DNA from: Paenibacillus alginolyticus DSM 5050 = NBRC 15375
GTDB lineage: Bacteria; Bacillota; Bacilli; Paenibacillales; NBRC-103111
Length of the DNA: 64,000 bases
Direction: 5' to 3'
NCBI RefSeq assembly: GCF_000422905.1
Contig: NZ_AUGY01000015.1
Span: forward strand, 1-64,000
Shown here: positions 18,112 through 27,144 of the stretch, piece after piece
Numbering within the stretch: the first letter of the stretch is position 1
How the letters are laid out: each line of letters opens with the position of its first letter
Translations under genes and position numbers: made by a program
The notes under the pieces: model-generated
Database searches by the model: none
The model's input: the letters and a program-made list of their open reading frames with translations, nothing else
What the model was told of the DNA's origin: nothing

Positions 18112-19560
18112 TTATGGTTTTTTCATAATGCCGTAGCGGCTCAGTTTATATTGTAAAGCTTGGCGCTTAATTCCTAGCGCTTGTGCGGTGAGAGTGATGT
18201 TATATTGATGATTTTCCAAAGCATCCGTAATAGTTTCCTTTTCCATTTGCCTCATTTTATCGGTCAATCTTCCTGCTGAAACGGTTGCCAATTCGTTATT
18301 CCACGGAGCGGCTAGCCGGTTGGGAGTTGTCGTTGGTATATAATTCCCCATCAAATAAGCGGGAAGGTGATTTTCTTCAATGATCTCACTTTCCAGTTCC
18401 ATCATATTGTAGGTGGATTCGATGGCATGGCTTAATTCGCGAATATTGCCAGGCCAATGGTAGTTCATTAAGCTATTGAGTGCAGCAGGGGTAATGCCTG
18501 TTATTTTCATGCCGAAAATGTGATTAAATGTATCAATAAAGTGGTAAGTGAGGAGAGGAATATCTTCTTTTCTTTGCACAAGAGGAGGCAGGTATAGATT
18601 AACGACATTTAAGCGGTAGAAAAGATCGCTGCGCAGCAATCCTTTTTCTAAAGCTTCCTTCGGATCAATATTCATGGCGGTAATAATGCGGACATCGACT
18701 TGCTGTTCCTGCGTTCCCCCGACTCGCCGTATCATTCCGTCTTGAAGCACCCGTAATAGTTTGGCCTGCAAAAATAAATCCAAGCTATTTAACTCATCCA
18801 GAAAAAGAGTCCCGCCGCTAGCTTGCTCGAATAATCCAGCACGGTCAATAGCGCCAGTAAATGCGCCTCTCGCAGTTCCGAACATAATACCTTCCATTAA
18901 CTCGTTGGGGACGGCCGCGCAATTTTGAGCAATAAAGAGGCGGTTTCGCCGAGCTCCGGCATTATGTATACTCTGGGCGAACAATTCCTTACCGGTTCCG
19001 GTAGGTCCGGATAGCAAAACAGGCGAGCTCGTACGAGATGCTTTTTTGGCGAAGGAGACCGTATGTAGGAAGCTTTCGCTTTTGCCAATTAAATCGCTGA
19101 AATGGTATCGAGCAGAGCTTGCATTTTTCTTATCTTTTGACGGAGATTCGTAGATTTGATGCCTGAGATCAAGGATTTGGTCGTGAAGATGAACAATACT
19201 TGTTATATCCTTAGCCACTTCTAAGGCGCCGATGATTTCACCATGTTCCAAAAGAGGATACGTGCTGTTAATGGTCGTGATCCGTTTCCCCGTTACACTG
19301 ACATAGGTTTGTATTTTTTCTCGTATTTCTATGCCTGTTTGCAGAACTTTAATGAAGGTGCTGGTATCATTCGTAAGAGAAGGAAAAAGGTCGAAAAAGT
19401 TTTTTCCAACCACTTGTTCTCGCTTAAAACCATCGGTTTCAGCCATTTTATTATTATAAAAAATGGTTATTCCCTTGTTATCGATCAGATGAACACCGAC
19501 ATCAATGATATTCAACATTTTCTCAAAATACTTCGATCCATGATTGCTCTGCTCGGACAT
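18112..19560 (-). CDS. PAS-AAA+ sigma-54-dependent activator (KamR/RocR type)
   Basis: 482 residues from ATG 19560 (AGGTG 7 bases upstream). A PAS sensor occupies ~12-125; the AAA+ domain has Walker A GPTGTGKE (185-192), GAFTGA (232-237) that contacts sigma-54, and Walker B TLFLDE (251-256). A Fis-type helix-turn-helix closes the protein (ITLTAQALGIKRQALQYKLSRYG). It should remodel sigma-54 polymerase at the kamA, ablB and yokU promoters. The kam locus of Bacillus thuringiensis is known to use such an activator. The PAS ligand, perhaps lysine or a derivative, is unknown. Confidence 0.9.
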   Translation of the reverse strand: MSEQSNHGSKYFEKMLNIIDVGVHLIDNKGITIFYNNKMAETDGFKREQVVGKNFFDLFPSLTNDTSTFIKVLQTGIEIREKIQTYVSVTGKRITTINSTYPLLEHGEIIGALEVAKDITSIVHLHDQILDLRHQIYESPSKDKKNASSARYHFSDLIGKSESFLHTVSFAKKASRTSSPVLLSGPTGTGKELFAQSIHNAGARRNRLFIAQNCAAVPNELMEGIMFGTARGAFTGAIDRAGLFEQASGGTLFLDELNSLDLFLQAKLLRVLQDGMIRRVGGTQEQQVDVRIITAMNIDPKEALEKGLLRSDLFYRLNVVNLYLPPLVQRKEDIPLLTYHFIDTFNHIFGMKITGITPAALNSLMNYHWPGNIRELSHAIESTYNMMELESEIIEENHLPAYLMGNYIPTTTPNRLAAPWNNELATVSAGRLTDKMRQMEKETITDALENHQYNITLTAQALGIKRQALQYKLSRYGIMKKP

Positions 19561-19710
19561 TATGTTCACCTGCCTCACGTAGAATGATTCAATTAACACC
19601 TTATGAAATTCTGTCTGGAAAAATGACCAGTGGAAAAACAAAAAAGGCTCCGATATTGCAGGGGTCGGTGAAGGATTAGAAGGGGCAGCTCCAGCTTTAT
19701 ACAAAATAGC

Positions 19711-19737
19711 AAAGGGTTGCCGCGTGGCAACCCTTTG
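19711..19737 (-). terminator. Terminator after mrp
   Basis: AAAGGGTTGCC / GGCAACCCTTT with a 4-base loop, directly after the Mrp stop. The T-rich stretch behind it is moderate. Confidence 0.7.
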
Positions 19738-19742
19738 CACAA

Positions 19743-20798
19743 TTATTTATCAGCTTTTTGAACTAGTTCTTCAGCTAAATGTGTAAAGACCTCCCCTAGG
19801 AGAGAATCTTCATCATAAACAGATGAACCGCTATTTTCCTCTGGCTGTGCAAAAGGAATTCTGGCGATGACCTCGGTTTGCAGCTGCAAAGCAAGCGTTT
19901 CTCCGCCGCCTTTGCCAAAAAGGTAATTCTTCACTCCAGCCTTGTCCTCATAATAAGACATATTTTCCACTACGCCTATAATGTCATGTTTGGTATGCAT
20001 AGCCATAGCACCCGCCCTTGAAGCGACAAACGAAGCGACATTATGAGGAGTGGTCACAATGATTTCTTTGGCTTGTGGAATCATGGCAGCTACATCAATC
20101 GCGACATCACCCGTACCGGGAGGTAAATCAAGCAGAAGATAATCTAATTCTCCCCAGTGGGTATTCGCGAGAAAATTTCGGATCCATTTGTTGAGCATAG
20201 GCCCGCGCCACATGACTAGATTGTTTTCCGGTGAGAAAAATCCCATGGACATTACTTTAATACCGTGACTAATGGGAGGGATAGCCGTTTGATCAATCAT
20301 CGTTGGCTTTTGGCTGATTTGCATCATGGCAGGGATACTGAAGCCGTATATATCAGCATCTAGTATGCCTACTTTTTTTCCTAATCGCGCCAATGCGGCT
20401 GCGAGGTTAATCGTTACAGTTGATTTTCCAACTCCGCCTTTGCCGCTAGTTACAGCGATAAACGTTACACCCGAATCCGGGCGTAACATTTTGGGCATTC
20501 CTGCTTCTGTAGTAGCCTCTTTTTTGAGTGACTGTGTTAAGGCGGCTCGCTCTTCATTCGTCATGGAACTGAATGTTAAGGAGATATCTGAAGCTCCGAT
20601 GCTTCGAAGCGACTCTTTGATATCTTGCTCAATTTTAGCTTTCAAAGGGCAGCCTTGGATGGTTAACACAACTTCCAGCCCAATATGAGCACCATTGATT
20701 TTAATATTTCTTACCATATTTAAATCAACAACGCTTTTATGGAGCTCTGGATCTTCTACATGTCTTAGGGCTTCTAAAACATTTTCGTTTGTCAGCAT
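19743..20798 (-). CDS. mrp: Mrp/ApbC-type P-loop ATPase, iron-sulfur carrier
   Basis: 351 residues from ATG 20798 (AGGAAA 9 bases upstream). Residues 1-75 are a MIP18/DUF59 domain; from ~110 a deviant Walker A (SGKGGVGKST) begins the ParA/MinD-like ATPase, with DADIYGFS and DLPPGTGD. Members bind and transfer Fe-S clusters to apoproteins. The expected C-terminal CxxC is not evident; the region reads VVENMSYYEDKAGVKNYLFG, so cluster binding may differ. It lies in the same direction as and downstream of the formate dehydrogenase genes, separated by a terminator. Supply of Fe-S clusters to FdhF is a reasonable inference. Confidence 0.85.
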   Translation of the reverse strand: MLTNENVLEALRHVEDPELHKSVVDLNMVRNIKINGAHIGLEVVLTIQGCPLKAKIEQDIKESLRSIGASDISLTFSSMTNEERAALTQSLKKEATTEAGMPKMLRPDSGVTFIAVTSGKGGVGKSTVTINLAAALARLGKKVGILDADIYGFSIPAMMQISQKPTMIDQTAIPPISHGIKVMSMGFFSPENNLVMWRGPMLNKWIRNFLANTHWGELDYLLLDLPPGTGDVAIDVAAMIPQAKEIIVTTPHNVASFVASRAGAMAMHTKHDIIGVVENMSYYEDKAGVKNYLFGKGGGETLALQLQTEVIARIPFAQPEENSGSSVYDEDSLLGEVFTHLAEELVQKADK

Positions 20799-20843
20799 AC
20801 GATCATTTCCTTTTCTAAAAGATAGAATCACATCAAATTTAGG

Positions 20844-20882
20844 AAAGGAACCTTTTGTCTAAATAGACGAAAAGGTTCCTTT
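20844..20882 (-). terminator. Terminator of the fdhF1-DUF1641 operon
   Basis: AAAGGAACCTTTTGTCTA pairs with TAGACGAAAAGGTTCCTTT, a stem of about 17 bp just after the DUF1641 gene. Confidence 0.8.
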
Positions 20883-20912
20883 GAAGTAGATTTTAAAAAA
20901 TCTTTCTAACTA

Positions 20913-21392
20913 TTAATCTTTTAATCCTTTACCTAAACCCTTCATGAAATGAATTCCGAATCCGATTGCGCGGTTAATATCCGGATCATTTAATACTTTT
21001 AAAAGATCAAATGTGCCTATTTTTTTATTGCTTTGCAAATGTTTACTTCCTTCATCTAAACCTAATGTCAAACTGCCTACAAGTTTTGTTGTAAGTTCGG
21101 GATCAAGGTTTGTTAAAGCGCCGGCCGCGCCCATAAGATTATTGATCATATTGGTAATGGGTTCACGGGTTACTTGACCCAGGGCTATTTTTGCAATTTT
21201 TTCTTTAGCCTGAAGCATGGCATTTGCAGCCTCAAGGACGCCGATGTCGTTCAGTTCACCAATGATATCCAAGATTTTGTTTATGGCTTGTTCGTTAGCG
21301 GTAAGCAGTATTTTTAAATCATTCAGCTTTTGCTGCTGCTGTTCTTCATCGGTCCATTCTTGCTTTTGAATAGCTGTAATTGGTGCCGCCAT
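20913..21392 (-). CDS. DUF1641 protein, formate dehydrogenase partner
   Basis: 159 residues, helical, with the DUF1641 core (ILDIIGELNDIGVLEAANAML). The family (YrhD in B. subtilis) is encoded beside NAD-type formate dehydrogenase genes and probably forms a small accessory or electron-transfer adaptor subunit; no cofactor motif is visible. GGAGG precedes the start. It lies 15 bases after fdhF1 in the same operon. A paralogue occurs at 32762 after fdhF2. Confidence 0.85.
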   Translation of the reverse strand: MAAPITAIQKQEWTDEEQQQQKLNDLKILLTANEQAINKILDIIGELNDIGVLEAANAMLQAKEKIAKIALGQVTREPITNMINNLMGAAGALTNLDPELTTKLVGSLTLGLDEGSKHLQSNKKIGTFDLLKVLNDPDINRAIGFGIHFMKGLGKGLKD

Positions 21393-21407
21393 ATCCGTTC
21401 CTCCTGT

Positions 21408-24347
21408 CTAGTTATTCGTTAAGTGAACATATCCTGGGCGATCCCATTTGCGCTGGACCTCGACACCATTTTGGGGATGACGTTTTTTGTTGCGCGGGTT
21501 CGTACGCGGCAGAGGATTTTCTCCATCTACACGCAGCACTTCCAAACGAACCTTGGTTTGTTTATAAGCTGGCGTATTCGTGCGTTGGTCGACCGCAGGT
21601 CCGGTCAAAAAGTTAATCGCCGATTCTTTATCTACTGAGTTCATCGGAAGGAAAATCTCATTCGTTTTTACACGATCCGTTACAAGTGCGTGTAATTTTA
21701 GCGCTCCAAAAGGGGACACTAAGCGTACAAGAGAACCGTCTTTAATACCGCGTTCTTCGGCAAGTTCCGGAGAAACCTCAACGAAAATCTCAGGCACTTT
21801 AGACTGAATACCTTTTGATTTGTTGGTCATGTTTCCTTCGTGGAAATGCTCTAGCATACGGCCATTATTGATGTGAAGATCATATTCTTCAGGGAATTCA
21901 GCCGGGAGTACCCAATCCGATAGGGCAAAACGTGCTTTTTTATCAGGGAAGTTAAATCCATCGACATAAAGCAGCGGTGTGCTTGCTCCATCAAAGCTTC
22001 CCCATAAGAAGCTGTTCCAACCTTCAAGCACTTCATAGTTGGCTTCACCGAAAATGGGTGACAAGCTTGCCATTTCTGCAAAAATTTCACTAGGATGGCT
22101 GTAGCTCCAGTTTTGTCCCATACGGTTTGCGATCTCTTGCACAATCCACCAGTCGGGCTTGGAATCTCCCAGTGGAGGAAGTGCTTGATACAATCTTTGT
22201 ACACGGCGCTCTGTGTTCGTAAATGTGCCATCTTTTTCAAGAGATGGCGTTGCAGGCAAGACGACGTCTGCGTATTGAGCTGTTTTGGAAAGGAAAATAT
22301 CCTGAACCACAAAGAAATCAAGACTAGATAAAATTTCGTGCACATGATTTGAATTGGAGTCTACTAGCGCCATATCTTCACCTACGAGATACATGGCTTT
22401 CATTTTTCCTTCATCAATGGCATGAAGCATTTGAATGTTATCGAGACCTGGTTTGCCATCGATTGTAACGCCGTAGGCTTTTTCAAATTTGGTACGGGCA
22501 GCATCGTCGGTAATATGCTGATAGCCTGGGAGCCAACCTGGGAGAGTTCCCATATCGCAAGCACCTTGTACATTGTTATGGCCGCGAAGCGGATAAGCGC
22601 CAGCGCCTGGACGACGATAGTTGCCAGTTGCAAGAAGCAGGTTCGAAATCGCGGCGGAAGTATCGGAGCCGCCTGTGTTTTGGGTGACGCCCATACCCCA
22701 AAGAATGCAAGTACCGTCTGCATCGCGAATCATTTCAGCTACTTGAATAAGAGTTTCTGTTGAAATTCCTGTAACTTCTTCTGCATACGTTAGCGTATAT
22801 TTTTCAAGCACAGCCTTGAAATCATCGAAGAAGTTAACATTCTCATTAATAAAGGATTGATCATGCCATCCTTGATCGATCATATATTTGGTAACAGCCA
22901 TAAGCCATACTTGGTCTGTACCTTGCTTAGGACTGATAAAGATATCAGAACGCTCCGCCATTTCGTTTTTGCGAAGATCCGCAACAATCAGTTTTTGTCC
23001 GTGAAGCTTATGTGCCCGTTTGACGCGAGTGGCTAATACCGGATGACCTTCTGCTGGATTAGCGCCAACAATAATTACTAGGCCCGCTTGGGCAATATCT
23101 TTAATGGTCCCCGCATCGCCGCCCATACCAACTGTACGGAACAAGCCGTCTGTAGCAGGAGATTGGCAGTAACGAGAACAGTTATCGACGTCGTTCGTTT
23201 CAAATACTTGACGCGCCAATTTTTGAATCACATAGTTTTCTTCATTCGTAATCTTAGAAGAAGAGATGAAGCCTACCGAGCGGTTACCGTATTGTTGCTT
23301 AATAGAACCTAATTTACTTGCAACTAAATCGAGCGCTTCTTCCCAAGTAGATTCAACGAATGTTCCGTTTTTACGAATTAATGGCTTGGTGAGACGTTCT
23401 TCAGCGTTGACGAAGTCCCAACCGAACTTCCCTTTAACGCAAGTTGAAATGGCATTGACCGGCGCATCCGAAGTGGGTTGGACTTTAAGAATCTTGCGTC
23501 CTTTCGTCCATACTTCGAATGAACAGCCTACGCCGCAGAAGGTACATACTGTTTTTGTTTTTCTTGTACGTGTATCACGCATCGCCGCTTCTACTTCCGA
23601 AATGGCAAAAATTCCACTGTAGCCCGGTTCTACTTCTTTGATCAGATCGATCATAGGATCGAGAATGTCCTCTTTTAATCCAGTCATAAACCCGGCTTCG
23701 CCTAGCATTGATTTTTCCATTAAGGCATTACATGGACAAATAGTGACACATTGACCGCAGCTAACGCAGGAAGAATCGTTAATGGCCGATCCATCATCCC
23801 ATATAACGCGGGGACGCTCCGCTTCCCAATCAATAGACAACGTTTCATTGACCTGGAGGTTTTGACAAACCTCAACGCATTGCCCGCAGGCAATACACTG
23901 ATTAGGGTCATAACGGTAGAAAGGATGGGACATATCGACTTCAGATACATCTACTTTTGGTGTATATGGGTATTTTTGATGTTCAATCTCCATCAGCTCA
24001 GCCGTGTTATGTAACTTACAGTTTCCGTTGTTGTTGTCACATACCGTACAGTAGAGCAGATGATTTTCTAATAAGCGATCCATCGCTTCAGTTTGAGCCT
24101 CTTTAGCGCCCTTCGATGACAATTCTATGTTCATGCCGTTCATTGCAACCATGGAGCAAGACCGTACAAGCTTTCCATCGACCTCAACCATACAGGTGTC
24201 ACATGTTTGGATGGGATCTACTTCTGGAACGTAACAGATTTGCGGGTGATCAATCCCATTTTGGTTAATAATTTCTAAGATCGTTGAACCGGGTTTAGCT
24301 TGATACCCTTTACCGTCAATTGTAATTCTAACCATGTTTTCGTTCAT
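21408..24347 (-). CDS. fdhF: Formate dehydrogenase catalytic subunit FdhF (copy 1)
   Basis: 979 residues. Order: 2Fe-2S ferredoxin domain (1-80, Cys38/49/52/64), NuoG-type His/Cys cluster (HLLYCTVCDNNNGNC, 96-110), two 4Fe-4S clusters (CIACGQC at 151, CVSCGQC at 194), then the molybdopterin domain with its own 4Fe-4S site (CTFCGVGC, 268-275). CSRYCQSPAT supplies the metal-ligating cysteine (about Cys394) where E. coli FdhF has selenocysteine. It oxidises formate to CO2 in the cytosol. AAGGAGG precedes ATG 24347. The leader contains a terminator hairpin. Confidence 0.93.
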   Translation of the reverse strand: MNENMVRITIDGKGYQAKPGSTILEIINQNGIDHPQICYVPEVDPIQTCDTCMVEVDGKLVRSCSMVAMNGMNIELSSKGAKEAQTEAMDRLLENHLLYCTVCDNNNGNCKLHNTAELMEIEHQKYPYTPKVDVSEVDMSHPFYRYDPNQCIACGQCVEVCQNLQVNETLSIDWEAERPRVIWDDGSAINDSSCVSCGQCVTICPCNALMEKSMLGEAGFMTGLKEDILDPMIDLIKEVEPGYSGIFAISEVEAAMRDTRTRKTKTVCTFCGVGCSFEVWTKGRKILKVQPTSDAPVNAISTCVKGKFGWDFVNAEERLTKPLIRKNGTFVESTWEEALDLVASKLGSIKQQYGNRSVGFISSSKITNEENYVIQKLARQVFETNDVDNCSRYCQSPATDGLFRTVGMGGDAGTIKDIAQAGLVIIVGANPAEGHPVLATRVKRAHKLHGQKLIVADLRKNEMAERSDIFISPKQGTDQVWLMAVTKYMIDQGWHDQSFINENVNFFDDFKAVLEKYTLTYAEEVTGISTETLIQVAEMIRDADGTCILWGMGVTQNTGGSDTSAAISNLLLATGNYRRPGAGAYPLRGHNNVQGACDMGTLPGWLPGYQHITDDAARTKFEKAYGVTIDGKPGLDNIQMLHAIDEGKMKAMYLVGEDMALVDSNSNHVHEILSSLDFFVVQDIFLSKTAQYADVVLPATPSLEKDGTFTNTERRVQRLYQALPPLGDSKPDWWIVQEIANRMGQNWSYSHPSEIFAEMASLSPIFGEANYEVLEGWNSFLWGSFDGASTPLLYVDGFNFPDKKARFALSDWVLPAEFPEEYDLHINNGRMLEHFHEGNMTNKSKGIQSKVPEIFVEVSPELAEERGIKDGSLVRLVSPFGALKLHALVTDRVKTNEIFLPMNSVDKESAINFLTGPAVDQRTNTPAYKQTKVRLEVLRVDGENPLPRTNPRNKKRHPQNGVEVQRKWDRPGYVHLTNN

Positions 24348-24370
24348 GGTTTACCTCCTTTTAGACAAAT

Positions 24371-24429
24371 AAAAAACCACCATGCGCATACACACCTGTA
24401 GTGACAGGAAAGGTGTATGCTCATGGTGG
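24371..24429 (-). promoter_or_regulatory. Terminator hairpin in the fdhF1 leader (possible attenuator)
   Basis: On the minus strand the arms CCACCATG..GCATACACCT and AGGTG..TATGC..CATGGTGG (24377-24429) form a long hairpin with an inner CTGT/ACAG stem. Six T follow (24371-24376), only 13 bases before the fdhF1 ribosome site. A strong intrinsic terminator directly before the gene implies conditional read-through or an upstream small transcript. Confidence 0.65.
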
Positions 24430-24437
24430 AATAGTTT

Positions 24438-24454
24438 ATTAGCAGATCTTGCTA
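24438..24454. repeat. Palindrome in the fdhF1 / DUF2294 divergent region
   Basis: TTAGCAGATCTTGCTAA has 6-bp arms and a 5-base centre. It lies upstream of the leader hairpin and could be an operator; the rest of 24455-24690 is AT-rich with no site I can name. Confidence 0.4.
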
Positions 24455-24701
24455 ACACACCAATCCATTTATAAGTGAATGAAATAATAGAATCATAACA
24501 GGATGTATATCACGACTCCATCTTTAACGTTTATTATTATAGCGCTTAGCGGGCGTATAAACAATATAAAACTATTTGTTTGTATATCCAGTTTTAGGCT
24601 CCACACTTTTTTTTTTCGCAATGTTGATTTATGATTATAAAATTAATTAAAGTAACAGTAATCATTTTAAATCAAACGGTTTAACGAGGAGAATTGTGGA
24701 T

Positions 24702-25061
24702 ATGTCAAAAATGGTGCATGAGTTCAATGATATTATTCGAAAGCTTCGAAAAGATTTATTTGGCAAAGGGCCGGAACGCATTCATACTGTATTTGTAGAG
24801 AACATGGCTGTTTCCACGCTGTACGGAAATTTGACGCCTACGGAAAAGTTTATTGCAGGAACACCGGACGGTAGCGATATGGTTCATGTTGCTCGAACGA
24901 AAATGATACAGCAAGTTTACTTTACGAATCTTCCGAAAGGTCTGGAAGAAATCGTTGGCGCCAAATTGGTTCACCTGTTTTCGGATATGAAGGTCGAAGA
25001 AGATATTGCAGTTTCCGTATTTGTATTTGATAAAAACATAGTCATAGATAGGGGCCACTGA
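24702..25061 (+). CDS. DUF2294 domain protein
   Basis: 119 residues from ATG 24702 (GAGGAG 10 bases upstream; GTG 24696 is too close). The sequence matches DUF2294: an N-terminal helix (IIRKLRKDLFGKGPERI) and a beta-sheet with FVENMAVSTLYGNLTPTEKFI. Function is unknown, but such genes are repeatedly found with formate dehydrogenase maturation genes. It is divergent from fdhF1 and lies 2 bases before fdhD, so it is surely co-transcribed and may assist FDH maturation. Confidence 0.8.
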   Translation: MSKMVHEFNDIIRKLRKDLFGKGPERIHTVFVENMAVSTLYGNLTPTEKFIAGTPDGSDMVHVARTKMIQQVYFTNLPKGLEEIVGAKLVHLFSDMKVEEDIAVSVFVFDKNIVIDRGH

Positions 25062-25063
25062 TC

Positions 25064-25858
25064 ATGAAACCAATTGAGGTGAAAAGGGAGATTCTTCGTT
25101 ATGTTAATGGTCGTGCCGAGGAGGTTGAGGATAGCATTGTAACGGAATATCCGGTTACAGTGAAAATTAACGGTCAGGAATTTGTTACGATGGTGTGTAC
25201 GCCAGAATATATAGAAGATATGGTCATAGGTTTTTTGGCATCTGAAGGTATTATCAAGAAATATGATGATATTGAAAAAATATGGATACAGGAGAGAGAA
25301 GGATTTGTCCATGTGACAACAACAAAAATCAATCCATATTATCGTGATTTTCAAAGCAAACGATATATTACCTCCTGCTGCGGGATGAGCAGGCAAGGAT
25401 TTGTTTTTGTGAATGATGCCTTGACCGCCAAGAAGATGGAGGATATTCGTGTAAAAGTTTCCATCGATGATTGTTTTCGATTAATGAATGAGATGCAGCA
25501 ATCAGCGGATACTTTTCGTCATACGGGAGGAGTCCACAATGCGGCCTTGTGTGACGCTAACGGAATTGTTTTAAGTCGGATGGACATCGGAAGACATAAT
25601 GCACTGGACAAAATTTATGGATATTGCTTGAAAAATGATATTTCCATCGGTGATAAAATAATCGTTTTTAGTGGCCGTATATCCTCCGAAATCTTATTGA
25701 AAGTTGCCAAAATAGGCTGCGAAGTGATATTGTCCAAGTCTGCTCCGACAGAATTGGCCTTACAGCTGGCAGAACAATTGGGAATAACCACAATTGGTTT
25801 TATCCGGAATCATTCGCTAAACGTGTATACGTGCCCGAAAAGAATTGTAAATATTTGA
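25064..25858 (+). CDS. fdhD: Formate dehydrogenase sulfurtransferase FdhD
   Basis: 264 residues. It passes sulfur from a cysteine desulfurase to the molybdenum of the formate dehydrogenase cofactor. The loop YITSCCGMSRQG (Cys105-Cys106) holds the conserved cysteines, and GGVHNAALCD with DIGRHNALDKIYGYCL is the family core. It follows the DUF2294 gene by 2 bases and precedes moaA by 24. Confidence 0.93.
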   Translation: MKPIEVKREILRYVNGRAEEVEDSIVTEYPVTVKINGQEFVTMVCTPEYIEDMVIGFLASEGIIKKYDDIEKIWIQEREGFVHVTTTKINPYYRDFQSKRYITSCCGMSRQGFVFVNDALTAKKMEDIRVKVSIDDCFRLMNEMQQSADTFRHTGGVHNAALCDANGIVLSRMDIGRHNALDKIYGYCLKNDISIGDKIIVFSGRISSEILLKVAKIGCEVILSKSAPTELALQLAEQLGITTIGFIRNHSLNVYTCPKRIVNI

Positions 25859-25882
25859 TATAAAGAAGCGAGGGCCATTCAC

Positions 25883-26899
25883 ATGGAAAATGTTGTGCTG
25901 GATAACATGCAGCGCCCTTTAAGGGATTTGCGAATATCGGTTACGGATCGCTGCAATTTTCGATGTCGGTACTGTATGCCGGAAGAAATATTCGGTTCTG
26001 ACTACTCATTTTTGCCTGACGATAAAATTCTATCGTTTGATGAAATTGAAAGATTAGCACGGATTTTCGTGTCTTTAGGCGTAAAAAAATTGCGTATTAC
26101 GGGAGGAGAACCTTTGCTGCGTAAAGATCTCCCCACACTTATCAAACGGCTGAACCAAATCGATGGCGTAGAGGATATTGCCTTAACCACTAACGGTTCC
26201 TTACTAAAGAAATTTGCAGGTGATCTATTCAATTCCGGTTTATCCCGGGTAACTGTGAGTTTGGATTCGCTAGATGAAGAACGTTTTGCTACTATGAACG
26301 GAAATAGAAGCAAGGTGCAGACGGTTCTTGATGGCATGCAGGCTGCATCCGAAGCGGGAATGAAAGTGAAAGTAAATATGGTTGTCCAAAAAGGAAAAAA
26401 TGAGCAAGATATTATTCCGATGGCGCAATACTTCAAAGAGAAGAAGTATACCCTTCGGTTTATTGAATATATGGATGTTGGCAACTCCAATGCTTGGAAG
26501 TTGGATGAAGTCGTGTCCAAGCAAGAGATTTTAAAGATGATACATGAGGCTATGCCGATTGAGCCCATCCTTGCGAATTATCACGGAGAAGTGGCGTCCC
26601 GCTTCCGTTACACAGATAGTGATCAGGAAATAGGGATTATTTCGTCGGTGACAGATTCCTTCTGTTCTACCTGTACAAGAGCCCGCATTTCGGCAGAGGG
26701 AAGGCTGTATACTTGCTTATTTGCTTCTGGAGGCTATGATCTTAAAGATCTGCTCCGCAGCGGGCAATCGGATGAGTCTGTTACCGATATGATTCGTTCC
26801 ATTTGGAATAACCGTTCCGATCGTTACTCAGACGAACGGTTAAGTCATACCCATCATAAGACATCTCCTAAAGTAGAAATGTCGCATATCGGTGGATAA
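25883..26899 (+). CDS. moaA: GTP 3',8-cyclase MoaA
   Basis: 338 residues. Radical-SAM first step of molybdopterin synthesis (with MoaC it makes cyclic pyranopterin). The N-terminal cluster is [13 protein letters not shown] (Cys24, 28, 31); the C-terminal GTP-binding cluster is [19 protein letters not shown]; the protein ends in the required Gly-Gly (MSHIGG). No moaC lies nearby, so the pathway is completed elsewhere. Third gene of the DUF2294-fdhD-moaA unit. Confidence 0.95.
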   Translation: MENVVLDNMQRPLRDLRISVTDRCNFRCRYCMPEEIFGSDYSFLPDDKILSFDEIERLARIFVSLGVKKLRITGGEPLLRKDLPTLIKRLNQIDGVEDIALTTNGSLLKKFAGDLFNSGLSRVTVSLDSLDEERFATMNGNRSKVQTVLDGMQAASEAGMKVKVNMVVQKGKNEQDIIPMAQYFKEKKYTLRFIEYMDVGNSNAWKLDEVVSKQEILKMIHEAMPIEPILANYHGEVASRFRYTDSDQEIGIISSVTDSFCSTCTRARISAEGRLYTCLFASGGYDLKDLLRSGQSDESVTDMIRSIWNNRSDRYSDERLSHTHHKTSPKVEMSHIGG

Positions 26900-26957
26900 G
26901 AAATTCAAAAAAGAGGATTGCTGGTATCTTCATTTTTTGTTATGATGGACAATGCTA

Positions 26958-27011
26958 GCATATGCATTTTGTATATGCGGAATGGAAAGTATGCAAGCTC
27001 TGTATACTTTC
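26958..27011. repeat. Two short inverted repeats between moaA and focA
   Basis: GCATAT / ATATGC (26958-26978) and GAAAGTATGCA / TGTATACTTTC (26985-27011) lie just before a TTGACA at 27019-27024. Neither has a T-run, so they look more like operator or RNA structure than terminators. Confidence 0.4.
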
Positions 27012-27066
27012 TATTCTATTGACAGTGATGATTTGATATCCTTGTAGGAAAGCGTGCAAGGAAATT

Positions 27067-27121
27067 AAGCAGCATTCAAGAAACCGTACCTTAGGTAGGG
27101 ATTCTTGATGCTGCTTTTTTA
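27067..27121 (+). terminator. Terminator hairpin in the focA leader
   Basis: Arms AAGCAGCATTCAAGAA (27067-27082) and TTCTTGATGCTGCTT (27102-27116), with an inner TACC/GGTA stem and a T-run, end 12 bases before the focA ribosome site. It could end moaA transcription or act as a leader attenuator below TTGACA at 27019. Confidence 0.75.
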
Positions 27122-27144
27122 TTTGAACAAATGGAGGAATGGTT

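Noticed and set aside
21851..22345. 164-codon frame overlapping fdhF1
   Set aside because: It is an alternative frame of fdhF1 on the same strand, with low-complexity composition and no ribosome site.
24430..24700. Possible riboswitch (molybdenum cofactor, ZTP or THF type) in the fdhF1/DUF2294 gap
   Set aside because: I could not find the conserved loops of these classes on either strand; only a simple palindrome and the leader hairpin are supported.
26002..26568. 188-codon minus-strand frame opposite moaA
   Set aside because: It is a shadow of moaA: Ser/Phe-rich translation, no start signal and no family match.
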